A stretch of DNA of 64,000 nucleotides, from the NCBI GenBank assembly GCA_904066235.2, contig CAJFCV020000001.1:13387291-13451290 (forward strand), in the 5' to 3' direction. Positions 10,860-22,571 of the stretch are shown piece after piece (the stretch's first letter is position 1; the number at the start of each line of letters is the position of its first letter). A program made the position numbers and the translations under genes. This DNA is from Bursaphelenchus xylophilus. Taxonomy: Eukaryota > Nematoda > Chromadorea > Rhabditida > Aphelenchoididae. The notes under the pieces are model-generated. The model had not been told where the DNA came from and made no database searches. It was given only the letters and a program-made list of their open reading frames with translations.

Positions 10860-11302
10860 CAGGGGAAGTAAATACTCCAAGTGCGACGCTCAGATTTTCT
10901 TTAAATTTTGCACACACGTCGAGTATGGACTAAACATCAATTCCTGAAAGGTTTAGCTCGCGCTTTGCAGGCGCCGCCGAGATATCGAACGATTCTTGCC
11001 GGCGAGAGAGCACGCTAAACGTGGGGAGAGGTCAGAGACAAAAACGCTTTTTGGCCATAACTTTGGCATTTTCGTGCGGAAAATTTTGATTTTTTGTGGA
11101 AACATTATCCTTTACGGTAGAAACAGGCATGAAACTTTTCGTGCCGAAATTCGACAAAAAGTCCTAAATTTTCGCCGAATTTCGATCTAAAAATCTCGGT
11201 TGTTTCTGCAAAGCGCGAGCTAGAATTCTCGCATATATCTTAGAAAAAATTTGTGCCAAGTTTCATCAAAACCTGAGCGTCGCACTTGGAGTACTTCCCC
11301 TG
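10860..11302. mobile_element. Family A MITE with TTA duplication
   Basis: CAGGGGAAGTA termini in inverted orientation, flanked by TTA at 10857-10859 and 11303-11305. Body carries the CTCGCGCTTTGCAGG and TTTCGTGCGGAAAA words typical of the family. Confidence 0.9.
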
Positions 11303-11624
11303 TTAGATTTTCTTAAAATTTGGCGCACACTTTGGGCATAGACCAAATTTCAAGCCCTGAAACTTTTAGCTCAAGCCCAACTAGGGCGGCCGAGTTATTC
11401 AGCGATCTTTGGCGCCGGGAGAGTGCGTGACTCGCGGAGAATGGTCGCTGGGAAAGGCTTTTTTGGTCATATCTTTGCCAGTTACGAGAAGAAAAAAATA
11501 ATTCTTTTTACGGTAAAAAATAACCACGAAACTTTTCTTGCAAAAATTTTCAAACAAAAAATGTCATATTTTGGCCGACTTTCGGAGCAAAAAATCTTGG
11601 TTTTTTCCGCGAGCTGAGAGTTAC

Positions 11625-11778
11625 ATATCAGCCTGTCTGGAAAATAATGAGTACTCTGCGGCTTCGAAAATCGCATCGCCGTCGAGAAAACGAATTGTGT
11701 CGCGGCAAAATCATATTTCTTTTCACTTCAGCGATATGATTGGCGCAATGACATTTTTCTCATTATTTTCCCGACAGA
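11625..11778. repeat. Family B1 palindromic MITE
   Basis: Left end TATCAGCCTGTCTGGAAAAT, right end CATTATTTTCCCGACAGA, with the B1 interior (TCGCATCGCCG, AATTGTGTCGCGGCAAAATC). A decayed family A stretch precedes it at 11303-11600. Confidence 0.75.
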
Positions 11779-11829
11779 AATCATTACACATGTCCAAAAA
11801 AAATTTCTCCATCTAAACTCGCGCAAATT

Positions 11830-12245
11830 TCCATTTTAATTTAAAAAAATCGGCGCGTCGCACTTTGCCTCTTTCTCGGTTAATTCCCCCAACGTTTCGA
11901 GAGGCGCCAATCCCTCCCCGCGGCCCTCGATCCGAGTGTCATTGAACCGGAGCGCATCCCCCACCCCCAAAAAGAAGCGGCCCCAAGAAATTTCATTCGA
12001 AGCCGAAGCCACTTGAAGAAGCCTATGCAAATCCATTTTTCTTGTCCGCTTCTTTTGCGGGTGTCTGCCACGAAAGACGAGGATGCCCGCAGGGCGTCCG
12101 GATTGACGCGTGACCGCGACTCCGCCCCCCTTTTCGGCCGCCAAGTTTTGTTTTCCGGTTTTTTTGCGGTGCGGGAAACGGGTCGGATTTCACTTCGAAT
12201 TGGGTGATTTAGTGGGGCTGCCGGACAACAGCGCGTTTTGCGGGC
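11830..12245. promoter_or_regulatory. GC-rich island with octamer and GC-box words
   Basis: Non-repeat, GC-rich block in A/T-rich surroundings. It holds ATGCAAAT (the POU octamer word) near 12025-12032 and CCGCCCCCC near 12122. No open frame in it has a family resemblance or splice sites. Promoter or enhancer identity is inferred. Confidence 0.3.
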
Positions 12246-12461
12246 CACTTTTAGGCATTTTTTTGGAATTTTTTTTTTGAAATTTCGGACTTTTTGATAG
12301 AAAAATTGATAGTTGAACTTTTCTTTGAAGATTTGAGGGTACTTTAATGATGATATGTTTGCCGAAACTACTGTAACGGATTTCTTTCTTGGATGCTAAG
12401 AAACTCTTGGATTTCTACATGCATTGCTCTTTCTGTAGACCAGGTATCTTTTGTTTTCTTA

Positions 12462-12910
12462 CAAGGGAAGTACCCCAAGTGCGACGCTCAGATTTTCTTT
12501 AAATTTCGCACACACGTCGGGGATAGGCTAAACATCAATTCCTGAAAGTTTTAGCTCGCGCTTTGCGTGCGCCGCCGAGATATCGGACGATTTATGCCGC
12601 CGAGAGAGCACGCTAAACGTGGAGAGCGGTCAGAGAGAAAAACGCTTTTTGGCTATAACTTTGGCAGTTTCGTGCGGAAAAATTGGATTTTTTGTAGAAA
12701 CTTTATCCTTTACGGTAGAAATAGGCATGAAACTTTTCGTGCCGAAATTCGGCGAAAATTCATAAATTTTCGCCGACTTTCGATCTAAAAATCTCGGTAG
12801 TTTCTGCAAAGCGCGAGCTAGGATTCTCGCATATATCTTAGAAAAAATTATTCTAAATTTGTGCCGGGTTTCATCAAAATCTGAGCGTCGCACTTGGGGT
12901 ACTTCCCCTG
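12462..12910. mobile_element. Family A MITE with TTA duplication
   Basis: CAAGGGAAGTACCCCAAGTG at the left, inverse at the right, TTA at 12459-12461 and 12911-12913. Confidence 0.9.
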
Positions 12911-13165
12911 TTAATGTAGTTCTGAAACATTTTTGAGTGCTTTTTTCAAATTCTGCACATTCTGCCATTTTATTGAAAATTCTCCGAAAATCCAAAATTT
13001 CTTTTAAAAGCCGGACCCGGGATTGAAAATCAAAGCCCAGAACTGGGCCGAAGAATTTTGGAAATGCCTAGTTGCCCTGCAGGGGTTCCTTCCAAAATAT
13101 AGTACTTCTTGTCTGCACTTTTCAAAAAGTGGGTTAGTTGTATGGCTTTCTTTTTTGGAAAAGTG

Positions 13166-13312
13166 TATCAGTCTGTCGGAAAAATAATGAGCACTCTGTC
13201 GCATCAAAAATCGCATCGCCGCTGAGAAAATGAATTGTGCCGCGACAAAATCAAGCTTTTCACTTCAGCGACACGATTGGCTCAGTGATGTGATCATTAT
13301 TTTCCCGACAGG
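13166..13312. repeat. Family B1 palindromic MITE
   Basis: TATCAGTCTGTCGGAAAAAT left end and TTATTTTCCCGACAGG right end, with the B1 interior. Confidence 0.8.
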
Positions 13313-13341
13313 CTTTTAGAGAAAAAATAACAAAATTTTGA

Positions 13342-13921
13342 CAAGGAAAGTGCTTTTATGGGGGCTCCTACTTTTTGACGGGAAATCAGAAAAATGTGCT
13401 GATCAAGGATATATAAATCTTAGCTGCCCATTTTAGGTTTTTATGGGTGAAAATGCCCAAAAACTGGCTTAATTTCCCTACAAAAGGCGCAGGCATTCGA
13501 AACGATAAAAAGCGCAGCCGGTCTCTTCCTTCGGAAGAGAGCGGTGTGGCCGAGTGGTTAGTGCCGTAGTCTGGGAATCAAGAGAGAGGACGCCGCACGG
13601 GTTCGATTTCCCTTTTGGGCTGAATCAACTTTTTTTGAAGTTGAAGGTTGGAAAATTAAATTTTTGTGCCAAGACTGATTTATTACGTCTTAAAAACTCA
13701 ATAAGCATCATTTTAAGCCAAAATAAAAATTGTAAACATGTGAAAAATTAAGCGAACAGGGGTTCATATAGGACTTTAAGTCAACTTCCGATTGAGTTTT
13801 CACCCCTAAAAACCTAAAATGGGCAGCTAAGACTTATATATCCTTGATCAGCACATTTTTTCTGATTTTTTGAGATAGGTCCCGTCAAAAAGTAGGAGCC
13901 CCCATAAAAGTACTTTCCTTG
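13342..13921. mobile_element. 580-bp inverted-repeat element with tRNA-like core
   Basis: Termini CAAGGAAAGTGC and its near inverse GTACTTTCCTTG, flanked by TGA at 13339-13341 and 13922-13924. Arms of roughly 100-150 bp pair (for example GGGGGCTCCTACTTTTTGAC and GATCAAGGATATATAA with their inverses). The TNA duplication and CAAGG(G)AAG end are typical of the Tc4/Tc5 group (established for C. elegans). The centre holds a tRNA-like sequence. Confidence 0.88.
13541..13622 (+). other. tRNA-like sequence with A and B boxes
   Basis: TGGCCGAGTGG at 13547-13557 fits the Pol III A box of class II tRNAs. GGTTCGATTTC at 13600-13610 fits the B box at class II spacing. Acceptor and anticodon stems do not pair well, so this is probably a decayed Ser/Leu-type tRNA-derived sequence, not a working tRNA gene. 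Confidence 0.4.
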
Positions 13922-14339
13922 TGAGAAATTTCATTGCTCTAGAAAAAGTCAAAATTTCCATAATTCTCTTTGTTTGCACACCCTGACCTTTTCTTGTACG
14001 CATATATTATATTAGCCATTACTCTCGTCATTTCATTACCAACCCTAATCAAAAAACACGTTCCTCTCCTCGTCGCCGAGTGCCTCTCCGCAAAAAATTT
14101 TGTTGTTTTTACCCACTCGCTTCCCTCGGAGTGGATATAATTTGTGTCTTACTTTCCGCTTCGAAGATATTTGGTTATCGTGTGAAATAAAACGCCGAAA
14201 AGGAGCTCCCTCCAATTCCATTTTTCGCGGATAGTAATGTAATGTAATAATCGCCGAAGGGCTCGGATCGTTCATTTTTTATTTGGTTGTTGTGGAGTTA
14301 TGGGAGATTTTGTTTTGAAAAATCATCAAAATGGAGGGC

Positions 14340-15480
14340 TTAAATTTTTTGGTGATTTCTCAGAGGGGTACCCCCGGATTTTCTTCAAATTTGGCATGTT
14401 GATTTCACATTTTTTACAAGTTATGGGGTGTAAATTTTAGCTCTCAGTTTGCAGAGGAAGAAGAAATATGAGGAATTTTTTGAAAATCATCAAACTTTGT
14501 GTCTTCCTTTGCTTTTATTTGACTTTTATTTGAAATTTCTCTGCAGGGTAGCCTCGGATTTTCATGAAATTTTTCATACACAATCTACATGGTCCACAAA
14601 TCAGGCTCGGCAAATTTTAGCTTCGGCTTTGCAGGAAGTGCCGAAATATGGGGTTTCCTTTGAAAATCATCAAACTTTGTGTCTCCTGTTGCTTAATGTT
14701 TTAGGAATTTCTTATTCGGGTACCCTCGGATTTTCTTCAAATGTGGCATAGTCATTCTACATTGTCTACTAGTTAGACACTCCAAATTTTAGTTTGTGCT
14801 TTCCAGGAGAAGCGGAAATATGGGGATTTCTTTGAATATCATCAAGAGTGACGCGCATTTTCCAATGTTTTGGAAATTTCTCTAAGGGGTACAGTCGGAT
14901 TCTCTTCAAATTTGGCACGGTCATTCCAGGTTGTCCACAACTTAGGCTCTCCAAATTTTAGTCTACGGTTTGCAGGAAGAGCTGAAATGTGTGGATTTCT
15001 TTGAAAATCATCAAATTGGAGCCTCATTTTGCTTTTTTCGAAATTTCTCAGAGGGTTACTCTCGAATTTTCTTCAAATTTTACATATATAATCTACATAG
15101 TCTAAAAGTTCGGCCCTCCAAGTTTTAGTTTGCGCTTTGATGGAAAAGCCACAGTATGGGGATTTTTTAAAGACTCATCAAAAACCTATGCCTCACCTTC
15201 CTTTTTTTGAAAGTTCTCAAAGGTGTTCCCTCTGATTTTTCTCAAATTTTTGCATGTGCAATCTGATTGTCCACAAAACAAGTTCGGCAAATTTTAGCTT
15301 GCGCTTTGCCAGAGAAACGAAAACATGGGGATTTTTTAAAGACTCATCAAAATGGATGTTCATTTTTAGACCTTTTTTGAAGTTTCTCAAAGGGGACTCT
15401 CGGATTTTCTTCAAATTTAGCATGAACAATCAAAATCATCCACAAGTTAGGCTCTACAAAGTTTAGCTTATGCTTTGCCA
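14340..15480. repeat. ~170-bp tandem array of seven diverged units
   Basis: Units start near 14366, 14548, 14719, 14886, 15053, 15222 and 15389. Each has a version of CTCGGATTTTCTTCAAATTT, then TTTTAGCTTGCGCTTTGC, then GAAAATCATCAAA. Word order resembles one half of the family A MITE, suggesting shared ancestry. Confidence 0.8.
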
Positions 15481-16164
15481 AAATTACAAAAAAAATTCAG
15501 CTCATACGCCCTTCGTATCTAATGATTTTGAGTTGACCCTAACTGCTGATGACCCAACGAGACCGGGCGCGCAAAATTCGGTATTCTGTTTACAGCATAG
15601 CAATAAATATGGGTTGCGGTTTTTGTGGCCACCCTGCATGTCCCATTTACTTTGAATTTCTGCCCTTTCCAGGCGAGTCTTTTTTTGGAATTCCCCTCCA
15701 ATTTGGCGGATGAGGCATTTGGAATTGCGACGGCCCCGAAAGCCTTCTCCTAGACTTTTTTTTAACGCGATTCCCAAATCCGACGAAAACGAGACTTCCA
15801 GATGAAAAAGATTGGAAATGGAACGGCATTTAACAAAGCCTTGGAGGCCGCTTTCAAAACGGAATCACAGAGTCTTTAGAGGCTGGGCGGCCAAGTTGTT
15901 TATGTCCAGTTAGCGGCGCTTCTGGGGGGAGTTTGGGGATGTCCTAGATGGGAATAGAGGTGCTTTGAGTGGGTCAAGGCGTCTTGACATGTTTTTGCAT
16001 AGTATGCGAGGTGATTTGCGCGATACAAAAATCTGCATGGTGCGAATAAAGAACGCACTGTGCAGCGATATAAACGACGCAATTCAGAAACATCTTTTTT
16101 CAGAAACCGAAAGCCGGATTCGCAACAACATTCAGACGGTAACTTCCACGGCCAACAACACGTG

Positions 16165-18772
16165 ATGGTGGAAGGTGGCGTGACGTTGGTAAAATACCTC
16201 CTTTTCCTGGCAAATTTTATTTTATGGGTGAGTTTTTGTGGTTTTTTTTCATTTTTTGGGGTTTTTGGGATTTGACACATGGAAATGTCCATTCTAACAA
16301 GGGAAGTCGTTCAGATCGCAAATGAGTTGAGCTGTGGGACCGGTTTATTCTGATTCTCCATATTCGAAAACGGTAAGAGCTAAAACAGTTTTTCCGTCTG
16401 GGCCCTAGTTTTCGAGAAAATCAACCGTAAAGTTTGACCCCGCTAAATAGTCCTCACTCCGAAAGGCCTTTGGAACATCAGCCAAATGGCAGAGGGCGAG
16501 TGAAAACTCTCTCAAAATTCTTTTGTCCGGGATGCCGGGGAAGGTTCGAGTCCCGCTAGGCTCAAACCCATTTCCAAAGAGCTTTGTTATCGAAAATAAA
16601 AAAAAAATAAAATTTTTTTAGTTTTTTGTGTTGAAGTGTACCCCAATAATTTCAGATCAAATAGTTTTTTTTAAGAATAAACACTTCATTTTTGAGTTCA
16701 GCGCAGAAATATGCTTATTTGGCATACATTTCAATATTTTCTCCAAAGTATGTAAAAGGAAAAATTTATTTTTTTGTGTTGCAACTACTATGAATTTATA
16801 CATCATGGTTTGCTCCTAGCGGGACTCGAACCTTCCCCGGCATCCCGGACAAAAGAATTTTGAGAGCGTTTTCACTCGCCCTCCGCCATTTGGCTCTTGT
16901 TCCAAAGGCCTTTCGGAGCGAGGACTATTTAGCGGGGTCAAACTTTACGGTCGATTTTCTCGAAAACTAGGGCCCAGACGGAAAAACTGTTTTAGCTCTT
17001 ACCGTTTTCGAATATGGAGAATCAGAATATACCGGTCCATAGCTCAACTCATTTGCGATCTGAACGACTTCCCTTCGTTTCAAACTGACCGCTCAAGATT
17101 CCGCTAACTCAAAAACTTTGGAAGGAATTTCAAAAATTCCTCCTTGAACATGACGTTTTAGCTCATGATCGGTCAGATCGGTCATGCGAACGGTTATGTT
17201 GTTGGGCATAACCAGAGAATTCGAAAAAACCCATCTTTTGAACTTTTTTTTCTGTCCGGACCGTAGTAAACACAATGTCGCTGTGTCAATCACATCGCTG
17301 AAGTGAAAAGCAATTTGATTTCGTCGCGACACAATTCATTTTCTCGGTGGCGATGCGATTTTCAACGCCGCTGAGTACTCATTATTTTCCAGATAGCATC
17401 CTATTTCTCTAAAACATTCCCCTTTACATCTTTCTCCACCCAAACCAAACTCCCTGTTTCAGGTATGCGGGCTCGGGCTAATCATCACCGGCGCAGTGCT
17501 TCAACTCAAATACACGGGTCTTCTCGACATCCTGGGCGACGAACGGCTCGCCACGCCGATCCTTCTTCTCGGCGCCGGCTGCATTTGCGCGTTGCTCGGA
17601 TTCCTGGGATGCTGTGGCGCCATCCGCGAGAATTATTGTCTCACAGTCAGCTTCGCGGTCTTGTTAGCATTGCTGCTGTTGACGGAGACAGCGGCAGCAA
17701 TCGCAGCGTACGCGCTGCACGAGCCGCTGCATGATGCGCTGATCAATCAGCTGACACAGGTAAGAATTGTGGGAATAGGGGTCTAATTTGATGAACTTGG
17801 CGGGCAGGTCGGTCAAGACGATAGGGCAGCTTGAAAAATAATTTTTTTTTTGATTTTGCCGGTAGGATTAAGTCTTCGACAAAATTTTGGCAAAAAATCG
17901 GTCAAACATAGAGTTTGACTGGTCATTTTGGGCCAGTTGCCTGGCAAACTTGGTCTTGTTCAGCCGTTGGTAAAATTAGGTTGGAATGTAGTTTCTATGA
18001 ACGGTCATTTTTTGACAAATTGACCGGTCATTTTTTGGTAGGATGACAAAAATTATCAGTCTGTCGGGAAAATAATGTGGATTCGTTGAGACTTAGAAAT
18101 TGCCCAAAACCGCTTTGCGACGGCTAGCTGGAGATTTGATGCGCGGCTGCGACGAGGTGAGACATTTTGCAGCGACAAATCCACATTATTTCCCCGACAG
18201 ATTGATATGTAATATTTTGAACTTGAAATATAGACGGTCATCTTGCCCAATCTGACCGGGAAACTTGCTCCAAATGAGGTCATAAAAAATTAATTCCAAC
18301 GAGTTTTTAATACTTTTTACCAATGACTATAAGTTTGACCAAAATGGTATTTTCAAAAAGTCTTAACATTTGAAATTTCACTCTATAATTTCTCTAAAAT
18401 TCCTTCAAATATCCCAGTTACGCTTTCAATTTTTTTCAGGGCCTCCAAAACTACAACAAGTCGCGAGGCGTGGCGCTCGCCTGGGACGAGACGCAACGCG
18501 AGCTGGAGTGTTGCGGCGTGAACAACGCGAGCGACTGGCGGGCGGTCCCCGACTCCTGTTGCACGCACTTCCACGCGGGCTGCGCCAGAATGGCGACCCC
18601 TTCATTCCACGAGACCGGCTGCATTTCGGCGGTCCAGAAGTGGATTCTGACGAACGCTGCGATCGTCGGCGGAATCTCGGCGGTGATTGGGGCGGTGCAG
18701 GTGGTCGGGATCTGCTTTGCGTGCTGCTTATCGAAGAGCATTTTGAAGGATTATCATGACTATTTCTATTAG
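16165..18772 (+). CDS. Tetraspanin
   Basis: Three exons, 16165-16227, 17463-17759 and 18440-18772, join in phase 0 and give 230 residues, a normal tetraspanin length. Helices lie at about 11-33, 52-73, 80-106 and 193-217. The large extracellular loop carries the diagnostic C-C-G (144-146), P-D-S-C-C (160-161), C168 and C181, six cysteines in all, with an N-A-S sequon at 149. Cys clusters flank the membrane (L-G-C-C-G after TM2, F-A-C-C after TM4), as expected for palmitoylation in this family. The start is the first ATG in frame and leaves a ten-residue cytosolic N terminus. Tetraspanins organise membrane microdomains with partner proteins; which worm tsp gene this matches cannot be told here. 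Intron 1 holds an inverted-repeat element (16298-17075) and a B1 copy; intron 2 a B2 copy. Exons are GC-rich. Confidence 0.94.
16298..17075. mobile_element. Tc5-like inverted-repeat element with tRNA-like arms
   Basis: Left end CAAGGGAAGTCGTTCAGATC at 16298; the inverse ends at about 17075. Arms are about 280 bp and nearly identical. Each arm contains a B-box word, GGTTCGAGTCC (16543-16553, and inverted at 16822-16832), in a tRNA-like context. It lies in intron 1 of the tetraspanin gene. Left flank is TAA; the right duplication is not clean. Confidence 0.88.
17250..17397. repeat. Family B1 palindromic MITE, decayed
   Basis: B1 interior in inverse orientation (TCGTCGCGACACAATTCATT, CTCATTATTTTCC) with poor ends, in tetraspanin intron 1. 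Confidence 0.6.
18054..18207. repeat. Family B2 palindromic MITE
   Basis: TATCAGTCTGTCGGGAAAAT to CCCCGACAGATTGATA, in tetraspanin intron 2. Confidence 0.85.
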
Positions 18773-19150
18773 ATTTTTGAGATTTCTTATTTTTTTTTAA
18801 TTTTTATCTTTTGAAGTTTCAAAATATTTATTTTTTGTAGTTTTTAAAATCGTTTTTTTTTTGTATTTTAGCCGCCTTAAATCTTGCTTAGAGCCCCTGC
18901 TTGCCTAGAACTTGTCCTAAAAACCTCCAATTGATCTCAATGATTATTGTAACTTACGATTTTACTATATTTTTTTGTTTTTATAAACAATTCATACATT
19001 GTTTTTACCGATTGGAAAGTGTGTCCTAAAAATCTCAAGTTGATATAAGGAATTGACATGAGGCCCGTTACATAGTAAAAAAAAATTATTCAAAAAGTTT
19101 CGTTTTGATGTTTTCAAAAAATCGACACAATTACAAGACTAATTCTGTTC

Positions 19151-19156
19151 TTTATT
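19151..19156 (-). other. Poly(A) signal of the Cys-rich secreted gene
   Basis: AATAAA on the minus strand, 42 nt after the stop codon at 19198-19200. Confidence 0.65.
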
Positions 19157-19197
19157 ACCATCACAACCTTTCCAATTGCCGTCAAAATTACACTTTT

Positions 19198-20243
19198 TTA
19201 CTTCCGGAAAACATCACAAATCTCCTTCAAATCTTTCAATCCGCTGTCCACAGCGCATTCGCACCATTTGCGCGGGATATTAATCTTGTCCACACAGTTC
19301 CTTGTGTCCTCGATAAGCTGCTTGTCGGCCGGCAATTCCAGCGTACAATCCAGCTTCTCATCGCATTGGGAAGTCCGCATGTCCAGACACAGCTTAATAC
19401 AGCTCTGATACTTGCGCAGTTGCGCGTTCAGGCGATTCCACTGCGTTAACAGGTTCTTTTTCGCCAAATCCTTGGTGATTTCGTTCACAAACGACGCTTT
19501 CAGCAGCTCGGAATGCCGCTTGGGCAATCGTTTGTCGGTGAATTCGGTGGCGCAGCTATCGGCGTAGGTGTTGTCGATGCAGCGGATCGTCTCGTTGAGG
19601 TATTGGCTGAAATCTGTGGTGCATCGTTTGATCCTGTCGAAGTTGACGCCCGCTTTGACGGCGAATTTCTGAAAGCAAAATGTAAACACACCTTCTATCG
19701 TTCACAAACCCTTCGGGGTCAAAAAAATGCAAAAATTCAAATATCCCGCCATTTTTTGGCATTCTGTTTCAAGGCTCTAAAATACAGTAAAACGCCTATG
19801 AATGACGAATTTAGGCAACTTCAAGCCTTAAAATGCAAAATACGTCGGAAATTTCTCCGTTTTTCCAAAAATTTTTATATTATCCATGGCAAAATTTGAA
19901 ATTTTGCTCAAAAATCGTTCAAAATCCTAAGCATTTCCCAAGTTTCTAGCAACCAAAATCAACTCGGGCAATTTTTCGGGATGATTAAAGAAAAACGAGA
20001 TTTTTTGAAAAAAATAGATATGTTATAGCCGATGCAAATTTTGCCGAAACATTCCCCCATCCCTTATTTATTTTTTAATACCAAATTTACTCCAAAACTC
20101 ACCTTGCACTTGTCCGCACACGGCGCCACCCCATCGATGTAGGCCTGTCGGCACGGCTGAACCTCGGAGCACAAACATTTCCTCACCATCTGAGCTTCAG
20201 CAGCACTCACCAACAGCAAGAAGAATACGGCTTTCGAGCTCAT
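19198..20243 (-). CDS. Secreted Cys-rich nematode protein
   Basis: Two exons, 20103-20243 and 19198-19668, join in phase and give 203 residues. The first 17 residues form a signal peptide (MSSKAVFFLLLVSAAEA). The mature protein has 16 Cys, an even number spread along its length, starting C-L-C-S-E (23, 25), C31, C42 and C46, and ending K-W-C-E-C and E-I-C. One N-E-T sequon is at residue 72. No membrane helix follows. The pattern resembles secreted worm proteins of the chondroitin proteoglycan 4 (CPG4) type, but this match is from memory of the spacing style only. A TATA box 40 nt upstream suggests a regulated gene with a short 5' UTR. Likely secreted to the extracellular space or gut lumen; role unknown. 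Confidence 0.87.
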
Positions 20244-20282
20244 CTTTGATCGAAATTTGGTTCTGAGATCGGCGCGAACCTC

Positions 20283-20290
20283 CTTTTATA
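20283..20290 (-). promoter_or_regulatory. TATA box of the Cys-rich secreted gene
   Basis: TATAAAAG on the minus strand, 40 nt before the ATG, which would place transcription start only a few nt before the start codon. Confidence 0.65.
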
Positions 20291-21239
20291 GGCGAGATTG
20301 CAGATAAAACGGGAAAAATCAAGCGCTTTCTGCCGCGTTTTCGCTGTGATCTGAGGCACGTATACAGATCGCATAAATTGTGACGTAAACGGACCGAATT
20401 GAGGGCAGAAAGAACATTGGTTGCCAAATTTTGCTGGCCATTGCTTTTGTCAAAGAATCTTCCGGTCAACTTGCCCAAATTGACCAGAAGACTTGACCAA
20501 TTTGCCCTGCCGTCGAAAGAAATTTTATGCTTACAGTATAACGCATCCATCAAAATGCGATATACAAATGAGGTAGGTCTATGAAATACAATCTCATTGC
20601 GATTTTTGTTTTGCTGAATAACATCTTGAATGGACAGTTTTCATAATTGAATTCATCTTATGGGCCCTTCACCCGAGTAATCAGACCTTTTTGCGTTTGC
20701 TGCAATCTATCGAGTGCTATACAATCGATTGCCATCAAATTCATCATCATTTTAAACCATTTTCAAGAGCCTGACCACGCCTATAAAGGATGCTCCATAG
20801 ATCGAAGGGATTGAAATAACTTGACTGTTTCATAACGAGCACTACTTCTCACAAACTGTCATGAGGGATTCGGACTTCCAGAAGAAAATTTGGTTCTTCA
20901 AACTCTTCTCCATGACGATTAAAACCGAGATTCCGAAGAAAAAACGAGAAAATTCGACTAAAATACGATCATAGAGGCGAAACTGTCAATAAACCCACAA
21001 AATTATCAATTTTAACTATCTAAACAACCCAAAAGTAATCAAATACAACAATAACGTATTATAGAATTATATGGCAAAGCATAGTAATACATCAAGTTAT
21101 ACGAAACAATATCATAATATATGGTGTGATATAGTAAATTACAGTACAATATCCTCAACAATTCAAAGTATTCGTAGCAGTAGTAATAGTATATCGGAGT
21201 AAATTCTCGTCTATGATGCCTTATAATGTAAGGTATGGT

Positions 21240-22445
21240 ACATAAAAATATGTCTAGGGCTCTAGCTTCTTTGAGTTTCGCGGTTGTGGCCACAGTAAGG
21301 AGGGAGCACTCCCCTAAAGCCAAACAAGTTTGGCCCCAGTGCCTACGCCACTTTTTGTGGTGTAGACCCCATGGTCCGGATTACTGTTCAAGCCAGGGAT
21401 GTCAAAGAGGGTCTATCCCAACTTATCTCGGGGTATTTCCCATCGATTCAAGCGGCGGACTTCTCGTTTCGGCCGGTATTGCCGCCTTGCCAGTCGTGGC
21501 TTGTATCAGCTTCACCGCGATTCTCGTTTCACTACTCCTTGTTGATCGAAAATGCTGGGAAAAGTGGGATGACTTCCTGGGAGTATCGGTTATAACAAAA
21601 AAAAGAAAAAAAAAAAACAAAAAAAACTGTATATTTTGATGCGATTTTGCCATCCCCCTACTTTGCGCGCACTGCTCAAAACTTACCTTCGATCCTCCAC
21701 AAACTTACGTAGTGAAGCTGAAATTTCAAAGTGGTTTTGACCTCATAACCCGGGCTACGTCTCGTGGGACGTTTTAAGCCGGAACCATAGTGCCGACCGC
21801 GGTATTGAGGCGAGCTTTCGCTACATTACCCACGTTGGGGACCTCGTTCACCCGCCTTAACTTCGGACCAGCACACGGGCCCCCGCTCATGGCTGCTCGG
21901 AGGGGAAAGAGGACTCTCGGCCGAGCGCCCCAGGTCTCGGCACCACCGATTACCGAACTCTGCGGCGTACCGGTGGCTCCAGCTTGATTTATCCGGAACA
22001 GCCGTCATCACAGGGTTAGGTCGATTTTTAAAATTTTGGCCAAAGGCCTTGAACATGCATCCAATCGGTCGACCGATCTTCCACATCAACAGCCTCCGCT
22101 CGTTTCGGAAGATGGCAATTCGCAATATACTTAACTTTTTTGATTGTTATAACCGATAGCCCAGCGTTCGTCCCACTTTTCCCAGCATTTTCACAAGGAC
22201 TAGTGAAAGCAGAGCCGCTGATCCGCCTTGGGTACCAGTTCCGGGTCAACGGAACCCGGGGTACTCCGATTACCAGCCCTTGGTCACCTCCGGTACTAGT
22301 CCCAAGCATAAGAGGGAGTTAAACTCTCCCGACACCCAAGGCTGAACAGCTCCGAGACCCCCGACTCCCCCTCTACTGTGGTCACAACTTTGATACCCCG
22401 AAACTAGAGCCCCACTTCTCGTTTTTCATGAAGGCTTTTGGCCTT
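21240..22445. mobile_element. Old long-inverted-repeat element
   Basis: The left arm (about 21250-21600) and right arm (about 22135-22440) are diverged inverted copies, for example AATGCTGGGAAAAGTGGGA, ATCGGTTATAAC and the GTGACCACAGTA / GTGGCCACAGTA pair. The interior is GC-richer than its surroundings and has no recognisable transposase. The open frames here are probably accidental. Confidence 0.55.
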
Positions 22446-22571
22446 GATAGAGAAGAAAATACTCCGATTACTATTACTGACTACCTTATCCAATAAAGAG
22501 CTATGTTATTACTTATACAATAATATATATTCACCATCCAATAAATCAATTACCAGTCCATTATAGGCGAA

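Noticed and set aside
13541..13622. Functional tRNA gene
   Set aside because: A and B boxes match, but acceptor and anticodon stems pair poorly and it sits in the centre of a transposon.
21235..21639. 134-codon plus-strand frame
   Set aside because: It runs along one arm of an old inverted-repeat element, ends in a poly-Lys run from an A-rich tract, and has no domain or introns.
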